Shown here piece after piece: positions 11,391-24,500 of a DNA stretch of 64,000 nucleotides. Location of the stretch: positions 19,895,019 to 19,959,018 of the forward strand of contig CM049306.1 in NCBI GenBank assembly GCA_026874595.1. Direction: 5' to 3'. This stretch comes from Sipunculus nudus (lineage: Eukaryota > Annelida > Sipuncula > Golfingiida > Sipunculidae). Each line of letters opens with the position of its first letter. Within the stretch, counting starts at the first letter, position 1. The position numbers were made by a program, and so were the translations under genes. Below the pieces are notes generated by a model, which saw only the letters and a program-made list of their open reading frames with translations, had not been told where the DNA came from and did no database searches.

Positions 11391-14060
11391 TGAGCCTGGC
11401 AAGAAAATAATATCGATATTCGGAGCGGGCTGCCGCTCCTACTTGATCTGTAATATATCAATTAATCAAGGTTTAATTGTTAATTGGATGATGGTAAAAT
11501 TTTATTGTTACAAAGAAAACAGAAAAGAGATATATTCCACATCTGACAAAACGTGTGGCTTTAGCAATATCATCATCTTCAAATATATACAAATAGGCGT
11601 TTTTTACTGTACATTTATCATCATTCCTTCTTCTTAAGATTTTGTATTAAAAATAGCCCTTGACTCCTTTTTAAAAAAAAATATGTATCTGAAAAAGAAA
11701 AATACGTCCCATGATACATATTTCAGAACATGTATATATAATTGAAAAACTTTATTCTTGACGGTTTGTTAGAAATATCGGTCTGAAGATAATGTAACTG
11801 GCTGGAGAAAGTTGATAAAAATTGTTTGGTAAGAATAATTTCTTTCTTGTTGGCTAACTGAAATGTGGACGCATGTGACATTTAATTGATAAACAGTAAT
11901 TCATATTATGCTCTGACTCTTTCTCTCACTCCTGGTTTACTCTTAATCATTTATCATACTTTTTAAAAGTCAAATGTCAAGTATGTATGTGTCAAACTTA
12001 TGAGGCGGCGGAGCTTATGACCCAACGATTTATTAGGTCACCAGGCTGTCCCGGCTTGTGCTAATTAATGTCAATAAACATAGGGGCCAGTAATCAAGAT
12101 AAGCATTGTTAAGCTGATCCTCATGGCCACACTCTCATCTGTTTTATTAATCAATGATAAAAGAAGGAAAGTGTGGGTTACCTCAAGGCGTGTGCCTACC
12201 AACGTGGGGTTAACAAGTCAATGAAAATTTCCCTTTTGATAAAGGATGAAATGTAACGAGTTTTTTGGGGGACCAATTATGTGAACAAATTTTTTTTATA
12301 TTACTATTTTTGTGATTCCTAAACGATACTTATAGTTTTTTGTCTGTCTGTATATCTACCTCTAAACAGTTAAAAAATATTTGCCTCCTGGGCTAACTGA
12401 TGTGGATATATTTAGCACTATAAGACAGGTTTAAACATAAAGAACATATAATTGGTTGATTCTGAAAGATCTGGATAAGAATCTGACTCATAATAAGGAG
12501 ATAATATTATGTGCTATCTGAGGGTCTATATCTATAAAGGATTATTATCAGGGGGCCCTATACGTACATTAATGTGCGTTCTTCCTTTAGGCCATATACC
12601 AAAATGATATTGTTCGAAGAATTTGCTGCTCCCATTTTATGTGGATCATATTTTTGCAAAAAAAGACTAGGTCCTAGGTATAGTTGGTAATTTGTGCTGT
12701 GGAACGAATTCTCTAAAACAATTATTATAGATTTGGGATATGGACTTAATTTCGAGCTAACCATATACACCATTTGAAGAACTGAAACAAGTGTTTGTAT
12801 TTTCTCGACAAGTTTTCAAAATTCTACGTAATGTGTGTCGACTAGTAAAATAAAATAATAAAAAAAATCGTCCGTTCGCCCAACACTCTTTGTTCCGTGA
12901 GTCCGTAGAACGAAAAGGTTTTATTATAATTTTTGTTGTATGGCCTGAATACTTTAACCTAAGAAAAAACTGTTTGCGGGATGCTTTTCATGAAAGTTTA
13001 GGGATATTAAAGATGAATATTATTGTATATATTGTAGTTAGCAGTCTTTTGATTTAGGAAGATATTAAACATGTTTTAATGATTTTTTAGTCATGGTTCG
13101 TGGTTCTTCATTGTTCGATCCCCTCCTTGCGGGACCAAGATCTTTAAAAAGCTGTGAATGTAATTGCCCCCTCGTTTGTACCGGGTTTTCATCTGGCTGA
13201 CCTGCAAAGGCCACTGAAACCTGTTTGTGGTTTGCCTACCAAGCGTCATTTGTGTTGAGAGACAACTTATGTATTCTGTCAATAGGGCGCTGCGTTTCAC
13301 AGTCTCATAAATATACCCATATCAAGAATTCACAAAAGATTGATTCAATGCAGAAAGACATATCATGAAGAACGTTGGAAAGTTGACAAATAACCTTTAA
13401 CGGGTCGAAGGACCATTGAAGTATTTATTCAGTACCCGTACATCGCGCACTGTTGGTTTTTAGGTCACGTAGATAGGATCCTGGTACAGCCTGGATGGAC
13501 GTTCTTTGGGTTAAAAGGTCAACAGTATCTGGTTCTGACTGGTCATTCTATATTATTGCTGATTGGCTGATATTCACCCCCTCTCTCTGCTAGTGCTTTA
13601 CTGCGCATGTACAAAACCCTAATCTTTACCCCAGTGCTGCGTCACTGGTCACTCAGCTCCTGGCTTCCAGCAGAACCAGTCGCTAGAATTTTATAATTTC
13701 CGCCACCTTCTATCCTCCACCCATTGTGTGTATATAAATTATTAATTTGTATTTGTTGTAATAAGCCTCCTTAACGCTTGCGCGCCATTTTTGAATTCCC
13801 CCAATCACTTTTATCACATGTGATTTGTCCACTTTGTATATATGTATATATGTTGTGATGTAGTTAATTTGGCAGTGCTCCTCTTAAATCTGTTTCAATT
13901 GTTGTATGTTATGCATCAGCATCCAGGTTATCAGCCTGGATTGTAGACTTGTGTTATGGCACTGCTAAGTATTTTTTAAATTTCTTAGGTCATTTTAATA
14001 AATGACATTATAGACAACATTAGTCTCTTTGTTTACATAGCAGTGCGTGTGTGTTTGGCT

Positions 14061-14062
<2 letters not shown>

Positions 14063-14103
<41 letters not shown>
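14063..14103. repeat. (TA)n microsatellite
   Basis: About 20 AT units in the spacer 3' of the AhR gene. Confidence 0.95.
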
Positions 14104-14104
<1 letters not shown>

Positions 14105-14887
14105 CTATATATATTGTTTTATGCAACATATTAGTTAAGGCATTTATATATCCAACACTGCTACTTTATGCTTGTAACTGTCATTAACTCTTAATGTCAA
14201 TGGTTCGGCAGATCTACCGCTTTATCTTTGACAAGACCAGAAAACCTTAATTTTGGTGAACCACAAACACTTTAATCTCTGCTACCCCTGCTATCTCAAT
14301 TAGAATTAATGCGGTTCACTCATTTTTAATATTAATGATTTTTATGTTGATATAATTTTAATACAGATTTTTACGAATATGGCATTGTAGGATTTTGAAT
14401 CATACACCTACCTCTTCGTCAGTTCCTTCCATGTGCAACAGATTTTAAGTTTACTTTCAGTTTTACTTCGAGAAGCAGATCCAGATGGGGCGGGGTTTAG
14501 GGTTTGATTTTTTTGCGGCCTAGACTCTCTTTTTCCAGACCTGAAGACCTATTTAAAGTTTTTCCATTTGTCTTCCAAAGGTGGATCGCTCCTTTTTTTC
14601 ATAATACTGGTCATCAAAGTATCATTGAAAAAATGAGGGAAGAAGGAGAGCGAATTTACAGCAAAATGAATTTATATAGCAAGTTTCTCATATAAATATG
14701 ACCATATCACTTATTTACCAAAAGTTAAGAGTATGAATTTCGATATCTTGGTAATCTATATTTAAAAATAATAATAATAAATTATTTCATCTGAATTAAC
14801 CAATGTGCTTATGAATATGCATGCCAGTATTGTCCGAATGTTCAGGCGTTCATCAAGAAAAGAAAAATTGCGGTCTATGATAAATGT

Positions 14888-14893
14888 TTTATT
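14888..14893 (-). promoter_or_regulatory. Candidate AhR polyadenylation signal AATAAA
   Basis: A minus-strand AATAAA hexamer about 550 nt after the AhR stop codon, with AT-rich flanks. It is the first canonical hexamer I noticed downstream. The use of this site is inferred. Confidence 0.35.
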
Positions 14894-15441
14894 GTATCAA
14901 TACAGCAAATATCGTTAACATAACGATCATATATCTTTGTAAATAAAAGTTAAACGGACAATCCGACAGATATGCTGAAAATTGCAAATTTTTAGCTACA
15001 AGGCATTTGATGCTATTCTTATATATAGAAAATGTCATACATTTGACTATATGGACTAGATTAACACTTGCAGATGCATGAAGGCCCATTATTTACTTGT
15101 ACAAATCATAATGGGATTATATTCTGAATTTAATCATTTCCCCCTAAAACAGCTCGCAGTCAAAATCGTTTGTGAACAACCTACTTAGAAGAATGTCTCA
15201 ACCTCTAGTAATCACCCGTCCATGCATCCCCTACAACAGCTGATATTGAAATTATCATTATTTTAAGGTTTGCCACCTTGGGATAATGATATAATACAAT
15301 GGTAAGTTTTCGGGTCTCCGCCGAGCATAGACCGTCTTACTCGATTCCCGTGATAAACCATTAATTATAACCCTGCATGTGGCACCGCGTGTCCTTTTTG
15401 GGGCAGAAAGTCCTATTTCATCTTAAACAGATCTCATACAC

Positions 15442-16567
15442 TCAGGACTCTTGTAGGTATTCTAGGAAACTTCCTATGGAAGGAAGGTCAAGGTTGGCGT
15501 TGGGACAACCCCGCAGGGATGGCTCAACGACACTCATATGGCACGTAGGGAACGGGAAACTGTCGTCTGCTTGCTGCGAGAAGACACACGACTTCTGCCC
15601 TGGTTCCAGATCTATCTGACTTTGCATATTGGAAATGTCATTTGTAGCAAGCACAGAAAGGGAGTGGATGGCTCCGGAAACATCTCCCTCTGATACAGGG
15701 CTGCTTCCGCAATCCGGAAACGGAAGGGGAATCCTTCCGTGTGTTGTGTATTCTTCTTTAAAATGATAAGCCGGTGGAAAGTCTTGGATATGACCATCAG
15801 GAATTGGGTACTGCTGGTAATACTCTTTCCCCCGATTATCTCTGATTGGGAGTGAGCCTGGGATTTGTGAGATTTGATGGTTCAACGTGACCGGAGACGG
15901 CGGTGGAGACAGCAGTCCACATCCTCCACTAACTGGAACGTTATGCGAGTCATACGCTACATATTGGCAGCTTGGAAGAACCGGGTTCTGGTTAGCCTCT
16001 ATAGCTGTAACCTGGCCGTGAAAGTACATAGTCGTTGGACAAGACTGCTGTCCAACATAAGGACCATTCGGTGGTGGCGTTATACCAACACCGTTGAAAT
16101 GCATGAAATAGTGTTTCGGCGTCTGCACAGGGAACCTGCAATTACTGACCTGGCACAAGGGAGCGCAGCGGTTACCGTACACGGCACAGTCATTAAGATC
16201 TTGGTTCAGGAGCCCAGGGACCCCGAATTCAGTTTGCTGAGGTTTGTTTTGCTCCATAAACCACCCGAACTTGTCCCGTTCGTAGTATTTATGAGGAAGG
16301 TGCGTTGAGGGGAACACAGGTGAATGTCTTTCAGAGTTGGCATGCCAGCTGGATGGGCATTGTCCGTGAGGGCTATGTAGGGTCATAGCCTCTTCTTCAC
16401 GAAGGTTACCATACGGTCCATACTTGCTGAGGGCGCTTGGGTTCGGATAAACACCTCTTTGATACAAACTACATCCGTCGTACGAGTTACGCATCACAAT
16501 GATATCTTGAATGGCATATCGCTGACGAAGTGCTACCTCTTGTTGGATATACGTGCTGTCTTCCTCT
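15442..16567 (-). CDS. AHR: AhR exon 9: end of PAS-B region and C-terminal tail
   Basis: The acceptor aatcag is followed by AGAGGAAGAC. The split codon AG|A gives Arg364, then EEDSTYIQQEVALRQRYAIQ. The remaining 350 residues are low in recognisable domains, rich in Pro, Ser, Tyr and Gln, with LLSPPPSPVTLNHQ and the terminal GSFLEYLQES. In AhR proteins this part carries transactivation activity. The plus-strand frames over this exon are shadows. Confidence 0.88.
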
Positions 16568-19500
16568 CTGATTAAAAAAAGAGAAAAGGAAAATCTAACA
16601 ATAGAATATAATGTGTAACATATATTTTTGGTCAGAACGAAGCCCCATCTGTTTAGATAAAATATTCATTTTTTTCTGATTTTACATAAAACATAAACCA
16701 TAGTATTCTCTCAAATGTCGGAACTATCTTTTTGTTTATCTTTTCTATGTGGAAAACTAAGATGTCACGAAAATTGTTAGTGTACCGCAGCTTTTCAACA
16801 GAGCGGGATTTAACACGTACCGCAAACTAAAAAAAATGAAACGTCAATTTATAATATTTAAACTCAAATATAACATCGGAAACAAATGACCTAATAGTTT
16901 GAGCAGATTATTTTGATTATTTATGCACAAACACATCGTCTTTAAATCAAAATAAATAGGCTTAAGGAGCAATTATCATCAGTGTATACTGTTGATTTTA
17001 AAATTCACCGTGTTTAAACCACATATATCTGAGATTTGCTCATTGTGCTTATTGAAATAAAACATAAACGATCATTTTGTATACATTAAGTACTTTTACC
17101 TGACAGGACAGTGTGTAAACACTATGGAGTACTTCTTTGAGTTCTTGAATACAACTTTTCCTCGGGTGTGAAGCCACATCCATTTACCATCCTTTGTTTG
17201 AAACCGGAAGTACATCGTCTGAATCTCTTCCGTCTGTGTCACTGCATGAATTGATTAAAAAAAATGATACATTAAATTATTAAGGGTAACTTGTTCATGT
17301 AATAATTTGTTTAAATACATATATAAATTTTTTCATTTGTCAGGTTTTATGTTTCAGCTGCCTTGCAGATATATATGGGTTATCTGATATACTATAATCA
17401 ACTTACTTACCCGAGTCAAATTTCTATTGAGCTAGGCTGTATTACCCTCGCTTATAAATAAAATTCCAACCATTGCGCCTATATACACATCCTGTTTTTC
17501 AGATGTAGTATACAAAGAGCTTAAAAATAAATATGAATAAATTTATGAAAGGCCTAAAGGGTATTCATGTAAAGAAAACTAGATACCGGTACTGTCAGAA
17601 AAAGGTTTCTGAAGAATTTAAAAAAAATTAAAACTCGAATTTTTCCTTGTTGACAGTATAAGATTTCTTTACGCCATAGATTCTGTGGCAATACAATATT
17701 GTAGCGAAGCAAAATCTTGTCATAACGCTTTCTACAGCCATTCTGATTTTGCATTTATACAGATATATGTCAGTTGGATAATCTTCATATAGCGGTGTAA
17801 CAATGCGCCGAAGAATCTATGCATTGAATTGCAAGCCCTCGATTAAACTATAACGATTATTCACCTCCGAAATGATTCACTTCGATTATAATTTGTTTGC
17901 CTGTACCATCCTATGTGAGCTCACGTATTTGACGGAGCATTTCGCGATGTCTAAGCTCTTTATCAAGTAAGTGTCCTAAATCTACTTTAAATGGTCGCTG
18001 ATGCACCACTTCACTCGCATAGAAACATAAATGGCGCCGACAAACAGAGGAAGAGCTGCATTTTTCCTTATACTTGCTGAAAAGTACTAACATCCAATTT
18101 GGTAAAATTGACTTTATTTTTTCTGAGTCTACAAGTCTGAAATTTACTACATAAGTAAGAATTGAATCGGAGGTAAAGATAGATAATTGAATCGATTCCA
18201 TGGATCATCGCTTTGTTTGTTAACCATACACCTTCGTATTGATACGTTTTTGCAAACAGTTGTCCAGAAGGACATTATTTAGGACAAATACTCACGAGTT
18301 TTGTGACAAGCGCTGAAGACGGCCAGGTCCTCCGGGTGTATTACTTGGTACATAGAGATGCCTTCAAGTTCTTCTAAGGTGTACCCTATAATCTCGTGAG
18401 CTCTGAAAGTAATTGTTATCTTTATATAGCTTTAATTATTTTACAAATACATATGTTAACACCTGCGCATTTCAACCAATTATAATCTATATTCAAATGG
18501 AAGAGTCACGTGAAAAGTTACTTTAAGCGTGATTAACTAAAAATTTCCTATATATAAATATAAATGTTCACATTTTGCGGATAAAAAACCATTATTCCTC
18601 ACAGGGTGCCTTATGTTTAATTAATTGATTGGTAGAAACATGGAAGCAAGTTATAGAGGAAAACGCATACGTTCTCAAGGGTCAGGTATGTTCTGGTTAG
18701 GCCTACATGTGAATATTAGTTATAATCCAACTACACATGTATGCTTGAAAATATATTGTACATGTTTGTAACAAATCACAATGCGTTAGAATGAAAACAA
18801 AATCATGTATTATTGTAAGCTTACTTTTTATCCATCTGTTTAAACTTTAAGTCCAGCTCGTGTTTGCTCCAGAAGCCATTACTCCTGGCTTCCATATCCG
18901 GGTCAGAGTTCATTGAGATGAAGGGTCGACAGAAGGTAAACATGACCTGGGCTGATGTACGGTTAGACTTCTGTAGCAGTGGGAACGCCCTCATGTGGCC
19001 GATACAGTGCATTTTCTGACAGAAAAGTCATAATATACAACATGCATTATATAATACAGTTTGCTACAGGGATATCTTTTTTTCCTGTTTACCTTAAAGT
19101 GTTTGTAAATGTTTGTAAATGCTTCAATGCTTGAATTATAGGAGTGAATTCAATAACCGATTAATGATTTTTTTTCGATTTTCACCTAATCATTAAGCTG
19201 CAAAATGCTCTTAACGGTACTTCAAATTCGTCCTCTTTTCACATCTGTATAGTGAAAGTATTTTCCCGCCAAACTGACACAAACGGTCCCATACATGGAC
19301 ATAGTAGGATCATTATCTGTTAATCATAAGAATAGATTGTTGCGTTATCTTTTCTGGAGGTCTTTTCAGAACCTCTTGTTTGTATATGATTTTATTTTAA
19401 ATCTTTTAATGACCCGAACTCAGCAGACGATCAAAAAGTGCAGTGCGCATGCTCGTGGAAAAGGTGGGAAGCCTAATATAAGGTCTGTCACGAAAAATCG

Positions 19501-21515
19501 ATATGTGGTGATAACATCTATAGGTGCATCTAACAATAGTTCATTAGAAGACCAAGTATTACACTAAAAAAAATAATAATTCAGAGTCATTTACCAGATA
19601 ACCGGTAGTCGTCCCATTAAAACATTTAATCCGACACAGAAAAGACACGCTCTTGCAGCGTTCTTTCCCATCATCCTTAGCGGCACAACATGGCCGCTGC
19701 TGTTGACCCTCCAGCTTTATCCGACATTCACTCAGTGTCTGTTCAAGCACCACCTTCAGTTCATAATGATCGTCTGGGTGAACGATGCCGTAAATACACC
19801 GGTGCATCAAATCGATCTGAAGAATATTCAATTCATAGATGTAAGACAATCAATGAACGATCAAAATGATCCAGGTGGGTCAGAAAAAAAACCTTTTCTT
19901 TTGCCTAACTTTAATGTACGGTAACGTAGCCTAATACATGAATGAAATGCCGGAGTCGGTCGGCATGCTAACGTGTAATACAAACTGTCAATCAAAAGGT
20001 GCAACCTGGTAAAAAATTAGTACAAAAAAGTTACCGTACTTTACGCATAATTAAAAATACTCTCATTGTTTGTATTTTGTTGGTTATACAACATATTTCT
20101 ACAAATACAATAAATACGATAGCCTCTTCATTGAAATTAATGGGAAAGAAACTTTTGCGAAGTATAAAAAATTGTTATATGTCAGGATTCTGCTGGTTCT
20201 GCGTCAGAACACGGGACAGGGAATCATTTCCCGAGTCTCATCCCCCTCATGATCAGTTTATTGTTAACAGGAACATTTCACATTGTAATTGAAAATTCTC
20301 CGATTTCAAATTCACAGTCAGCAATGATGCGACACCTCTGTTATTAAATGTGTGAAGACGCTTCCCCTGAAATAGATCGCCCTGCGACAGATCCTCCGCG
20401 AAATAATGTGAAATTCCTCTAGTTTTATGGGGGGAAATATTGAAAAATGACGTTCTCAGGACACTTCGCATCGTTCTCGATACTTCAAGACCGAAAGACG
20501 GGCATTTCCTAGGCGTGGCTACAGACGAGATAGGAGACAATACCACCACTGTCAATTATAATATAGATGTCACTGCTCTAAAATTACGGTGCACTATGAC
20601 GAGCGTGTATGTACGTATCCACTGGCTTACTTCTAATCTGACACTTAATTGGAGTAGATAGTTTGTATATCTGTATGACCTGTAAATATCTGCAAACATA
20701 TATTTTGTCTGATTTCTTCGATTTCATTACTGAAAAGATTTGAATTCGAAAAACCAACACAAGCATACAATGGAGCTAGTAAACTTGATAATTTTGTGGG
20801 TTCTTCATTGTTATATCATTGTGACCTGTCAATGAAAACACACTGTAGAAAGTTAGAAATATTTTATTAACAGGGAAAGAATAAATGTTTTAAGGTAAAG
20901 ATTGATTAAGCGTTTGATTAATTTTTTTTCATTTTTTAATTAATTTTCTACAAAAAAATCCTATGAATAAAATTTTGACCATAATAAATTAACACTAAAA
21001 ATTTAAACTGATTGGCCTTTCAAAACAGTGTCCCCCTTTTTTTGTTATGGTGAACGAATCTTGTAATTGTTTGTTACGTACGTATCATTTTAATATTTGT
21101 ATAATAGAGGCAGCAGTACATGTCTCAAAATATTTGCACACAGGCATTTAAATATAATAATAGCAATCGTGCCACAGCTTATTAGTCATCAGTGGGGAAG
21201 ACGACAATTTTTCTTTGCATTTCTAAAGGCACCATACAACCCCATCACAAACATAAATACTCAAACACTGGGCGGTAAAAGTAAGAGAGAGGGGACAGTG
21301 GCGGATCCAGAAGGGGGCGTCTCCCCCCCCCCCGGTCGAGCCCTAACATATCTCATTTTATCAAGATCTTTTCCCATTTATTCGTAATTAATTTTCTTTT
21401 TTTAGATTTCTTTTTTGTTCCCTAGCAAATAGATTATTATGTTTATTACTTTCCAATTCATAAGTGGAGGATATTAATGAACAGCTGTGTGATTTACTCC
21501 TTCGAGATAGCAATC

Positions 21516-21585
<70 letters not shown>

Positions 21586-24500
21586 TGGATCCGCCACTGG
21601 GGGGACAAAAATGTTAAATGTAATTTTTACCTGGTTAAACCCAAGGTGCTGTAGGATGTTTGGTGTCACGTACAGTATTGTTCCATCAGACGTCACCACC
21701 AATAGAAAACCATCCATTGCCTGCCAAAAAGGAATACAAGTTACCATATGTTGGACGACATGTCAAAATATAGCATTATTTCGGGAGCAGCACTAAATAT
21801 AATATTTATTCATCAGATATAAATAAAGATACGTTCATTGGGGTAGTGTCGAAATGTGTTTATTTTAATTTAAATAACAGAAACAAAGAGGTCACCAATG
21901 CATATTTTAATCAGGCCTATTATAACATATCCTTCCAAGACAGTTTTTATTAAATTGTTGTGCCTTGTATATTTTAGTTTGTTCAACATGTACATATTGC
22001 ATATTTAGCATATCAATTTGGTTCTCAAACAATGGGTGCTGCGCATTAGCTTCTGCTGCCATCTGTTGGTCATAGCTGTAACAAATATTTGTAATTAATT
22101 GCTCTTATATTTTGCCGTTTTCTCTCACGAGGAAGACCAAGCGAAAAATGTTTGTAAACGTCGGATGACCAGTGAATGTATATTTAATGAAGCCAGCGAG
22201 GGCAGTTAAGCTGGAGGCCCCAACATGGTGTATGCAGTTGTAGTTCACACTTTGATAAAAGAACCAGTCAGGATTTTATACCAAAGACAGTATGGTCCCG
22301 TGGAAAATGATAACTCCTTGGAAGGGGCGGAACCAAGCGAGTCTGGCGACACTCTGAGTGTGAGTACCAGAGACTTTGACGGTTTGTCTGTCGGAGACAC
22401 CAGTCTACAGCTGGATTTTGACCGTACATCACTGAGTTCTTTCAGTTCTCGTTTATCTAACAGTACCACTGACGGTACAGTCACAAGTGATGGCGTTCCT
22501 CAGGGCAGATTAGAATTCCTGGATCGGGTTGTGCGAACTGTACAGGCGGAACATGCATTTAAAAATATTATCAGTCCAAGGTCGCTCGAGTCTGAACTGC
22601 AGAGACTGAATGGAGACGGTGTGCTGCCTAATGTGACTATTGGATACGCGAGGTTGCCTGGTGATACGAATATACAACACAAGCATAAAATCATTGTTTG
22701 GGGTGCCGCTTTGAACTTCGGCTTGACACTTGTTTGTAGTGCCTCAGAAAACCGTCAGGTGGCAGCAGAGGTTATCCGCCTTATTTTTCGTCTACTACAA
22801 GATCATTGTCGTCTGCTCAACTTCCCCGGCGAAGCTTTGTTAAAGCTGGATAAAATCGCCACCGTAGTGAACCAAGTTTTACCTGGTGGTCAGCTTATGT
22901 TCATGAACCACAGAGTCGTTCGACAGATAGAGAAGAGACTGGAAGTTTTGTTAAAAGCGTAATCTGTATATCTTTATATTTTATTCTTTTTTTTAGCTCA
23001 CACTAAAGACCACTTAGAACATAGGCCTAATCTGATTAAATTTTCCAGACTTTGTGAATATCTAAAAAATGTTTCTTTTTTTCAGGTATTTCATATATAT
23101 TTGTTGCATAGATTTATTATTCGCATTTCAATTAGAGAAGTAAAACTGTAGGCCTGTATGTTATCCCAGAAAACGGAACAGTTCATGCATGCGTCATAAT
23201 CGTTTGAGAATACATTTTGCACTTTGAGTTCGTCTGAATCGCAAGAGGATACTTGTTGCATTCATTTATTCTTTTTGCGCGACTGATACCCCTGAATCTC
23301 TTATGTTGTTTAAAAAATGTAACATTTGTGCAAATATAAATATTTATATAAAGCATGCACGTTTATAAAACTTCGGATGTCCTCTTTAATATGACCAGAA
23401 ATAAAAGTGAATCATACGTAATAAGCGATTGTGGACTTAACATTTAGTTTAATTCAACCAAAGACCGCAATGGCAAGCACAAAGAATTGCAAGATCGATG
23501 TTTTGTAATTTGAACATTCTGCCCGCATGGTTGTGAGTTATCCTGTGTGACAATACCGCATCCCTTATAAAGGCATCCACAGACTGAAATTCGAGAAAAC
23601 TACATGGATTCAGTGTCGTCGCCCATAATCCTTGCGAGCGAGATACCTAGAAAATTAACGGATCTTTTCCTAACTATGGACATGGCGGTTAGAGGAGGGG
23701 TTTAGTGACCTTGATTTGGTCCGTTTTCGGGGGGAAAAATCACACCAAATCCTAAATATCTCGAGAAAGGCTGCATAGACAAGTTAAAAATATCAGGTTG
23801 ACGGAAGACCTTTGATAGCTTTGTTTTAAAAAAAAGGACCCGAAGATCTTTTTTACGCAGACAGCTTTAATCCTTTTTTTTGTGTTTGCTTCGTTTATTA
23901 TTGATCCCCCGTCATTGCCACTCGACTTTATATAATTAAACAAAATATGGACAGCAGGGTTGGCAAATTTCTGTCATTGCCACTTCTGCCGTGCACATGG
24001 TTTCTGTCCGGCAACTGCCGTGCGGCAGATATCACTTTCTCCTTGTTTCTGCCATAAGGGCAGATGCCCTGAAAACTGCGATAAAACGAATATATAATAC
24101 CTAACCAATTTACATATGATACAGCATATACAGAAATAATATAACATTTATGAAAATGACCAAGGTGTAAACTTGTGACAGAATATATTAATAATTACGG
24201 GGGGGGGGGAATTATTAATGATAAGCTTAACATAAGCAAGGTTCCTACGCCAAAAATCAGAAGCTTTGTTAGCATCATCATAGTCAGCATGCATGATGTC
24301 ATGTATGAAAGAGCACATGCTCTTTCCACATCACTCTCATCCATAGTAACCAGTGGACTCTGGCTTGCCCACCCAGTCCCCTAAGCTGCCCAGCCTTATG
24401 AGAGCGCTACTTGATTGAGCAAGGCTCTGTTCCATCATTGCAGGTACCAGTGACACAGGAATGACTATATAAACAAGTTAATGCACATCAGCAAACCTTA

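Larger units (their letters stand above)
9955..14887. other. Spacer between the MAM gene 5' end and the AhR 3' end
   Basis: No gene was found on either strand. It holds a SINE-like sequence (10,105-10,310), poly-G, two (TA)n microsatellites and a copy of an unclassified repeat near 14,478. The promoter of the MAM gene should lie just above 9,955. The stretch 12,000-12,240 is comparatively GC-rich and complex, and could be a regulatory element. Confidence 0.6.

Noticed and set aside
11302-11637. Open frame with a Tyr-Ile repeat (also at 21,464 and 28,218)
   Set aside because: It is the translation of a (TA)n microsatellite. There is no domain, splice support or start context.
15874-16308. 144-codon plus-strand frame over AhR exon 9
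   Set aside because: It is a shadow of the coding strand. The minus strand has phase-consistent AhR sequence.
17911-18201. 96-codon minus-strand frame in AhR intron 7
   Set aside because: No PAS-like sequence or matching splice phases. Exons 7 and 8 join perfectly without it.
20253-20555. 100-codon minus-strand frame in AhR intron 4
   Set aside because: Exons 4 and 5 join in phase 0 with uninterrupted PAS-A homology, so it is not an exon. No domain was recognised.
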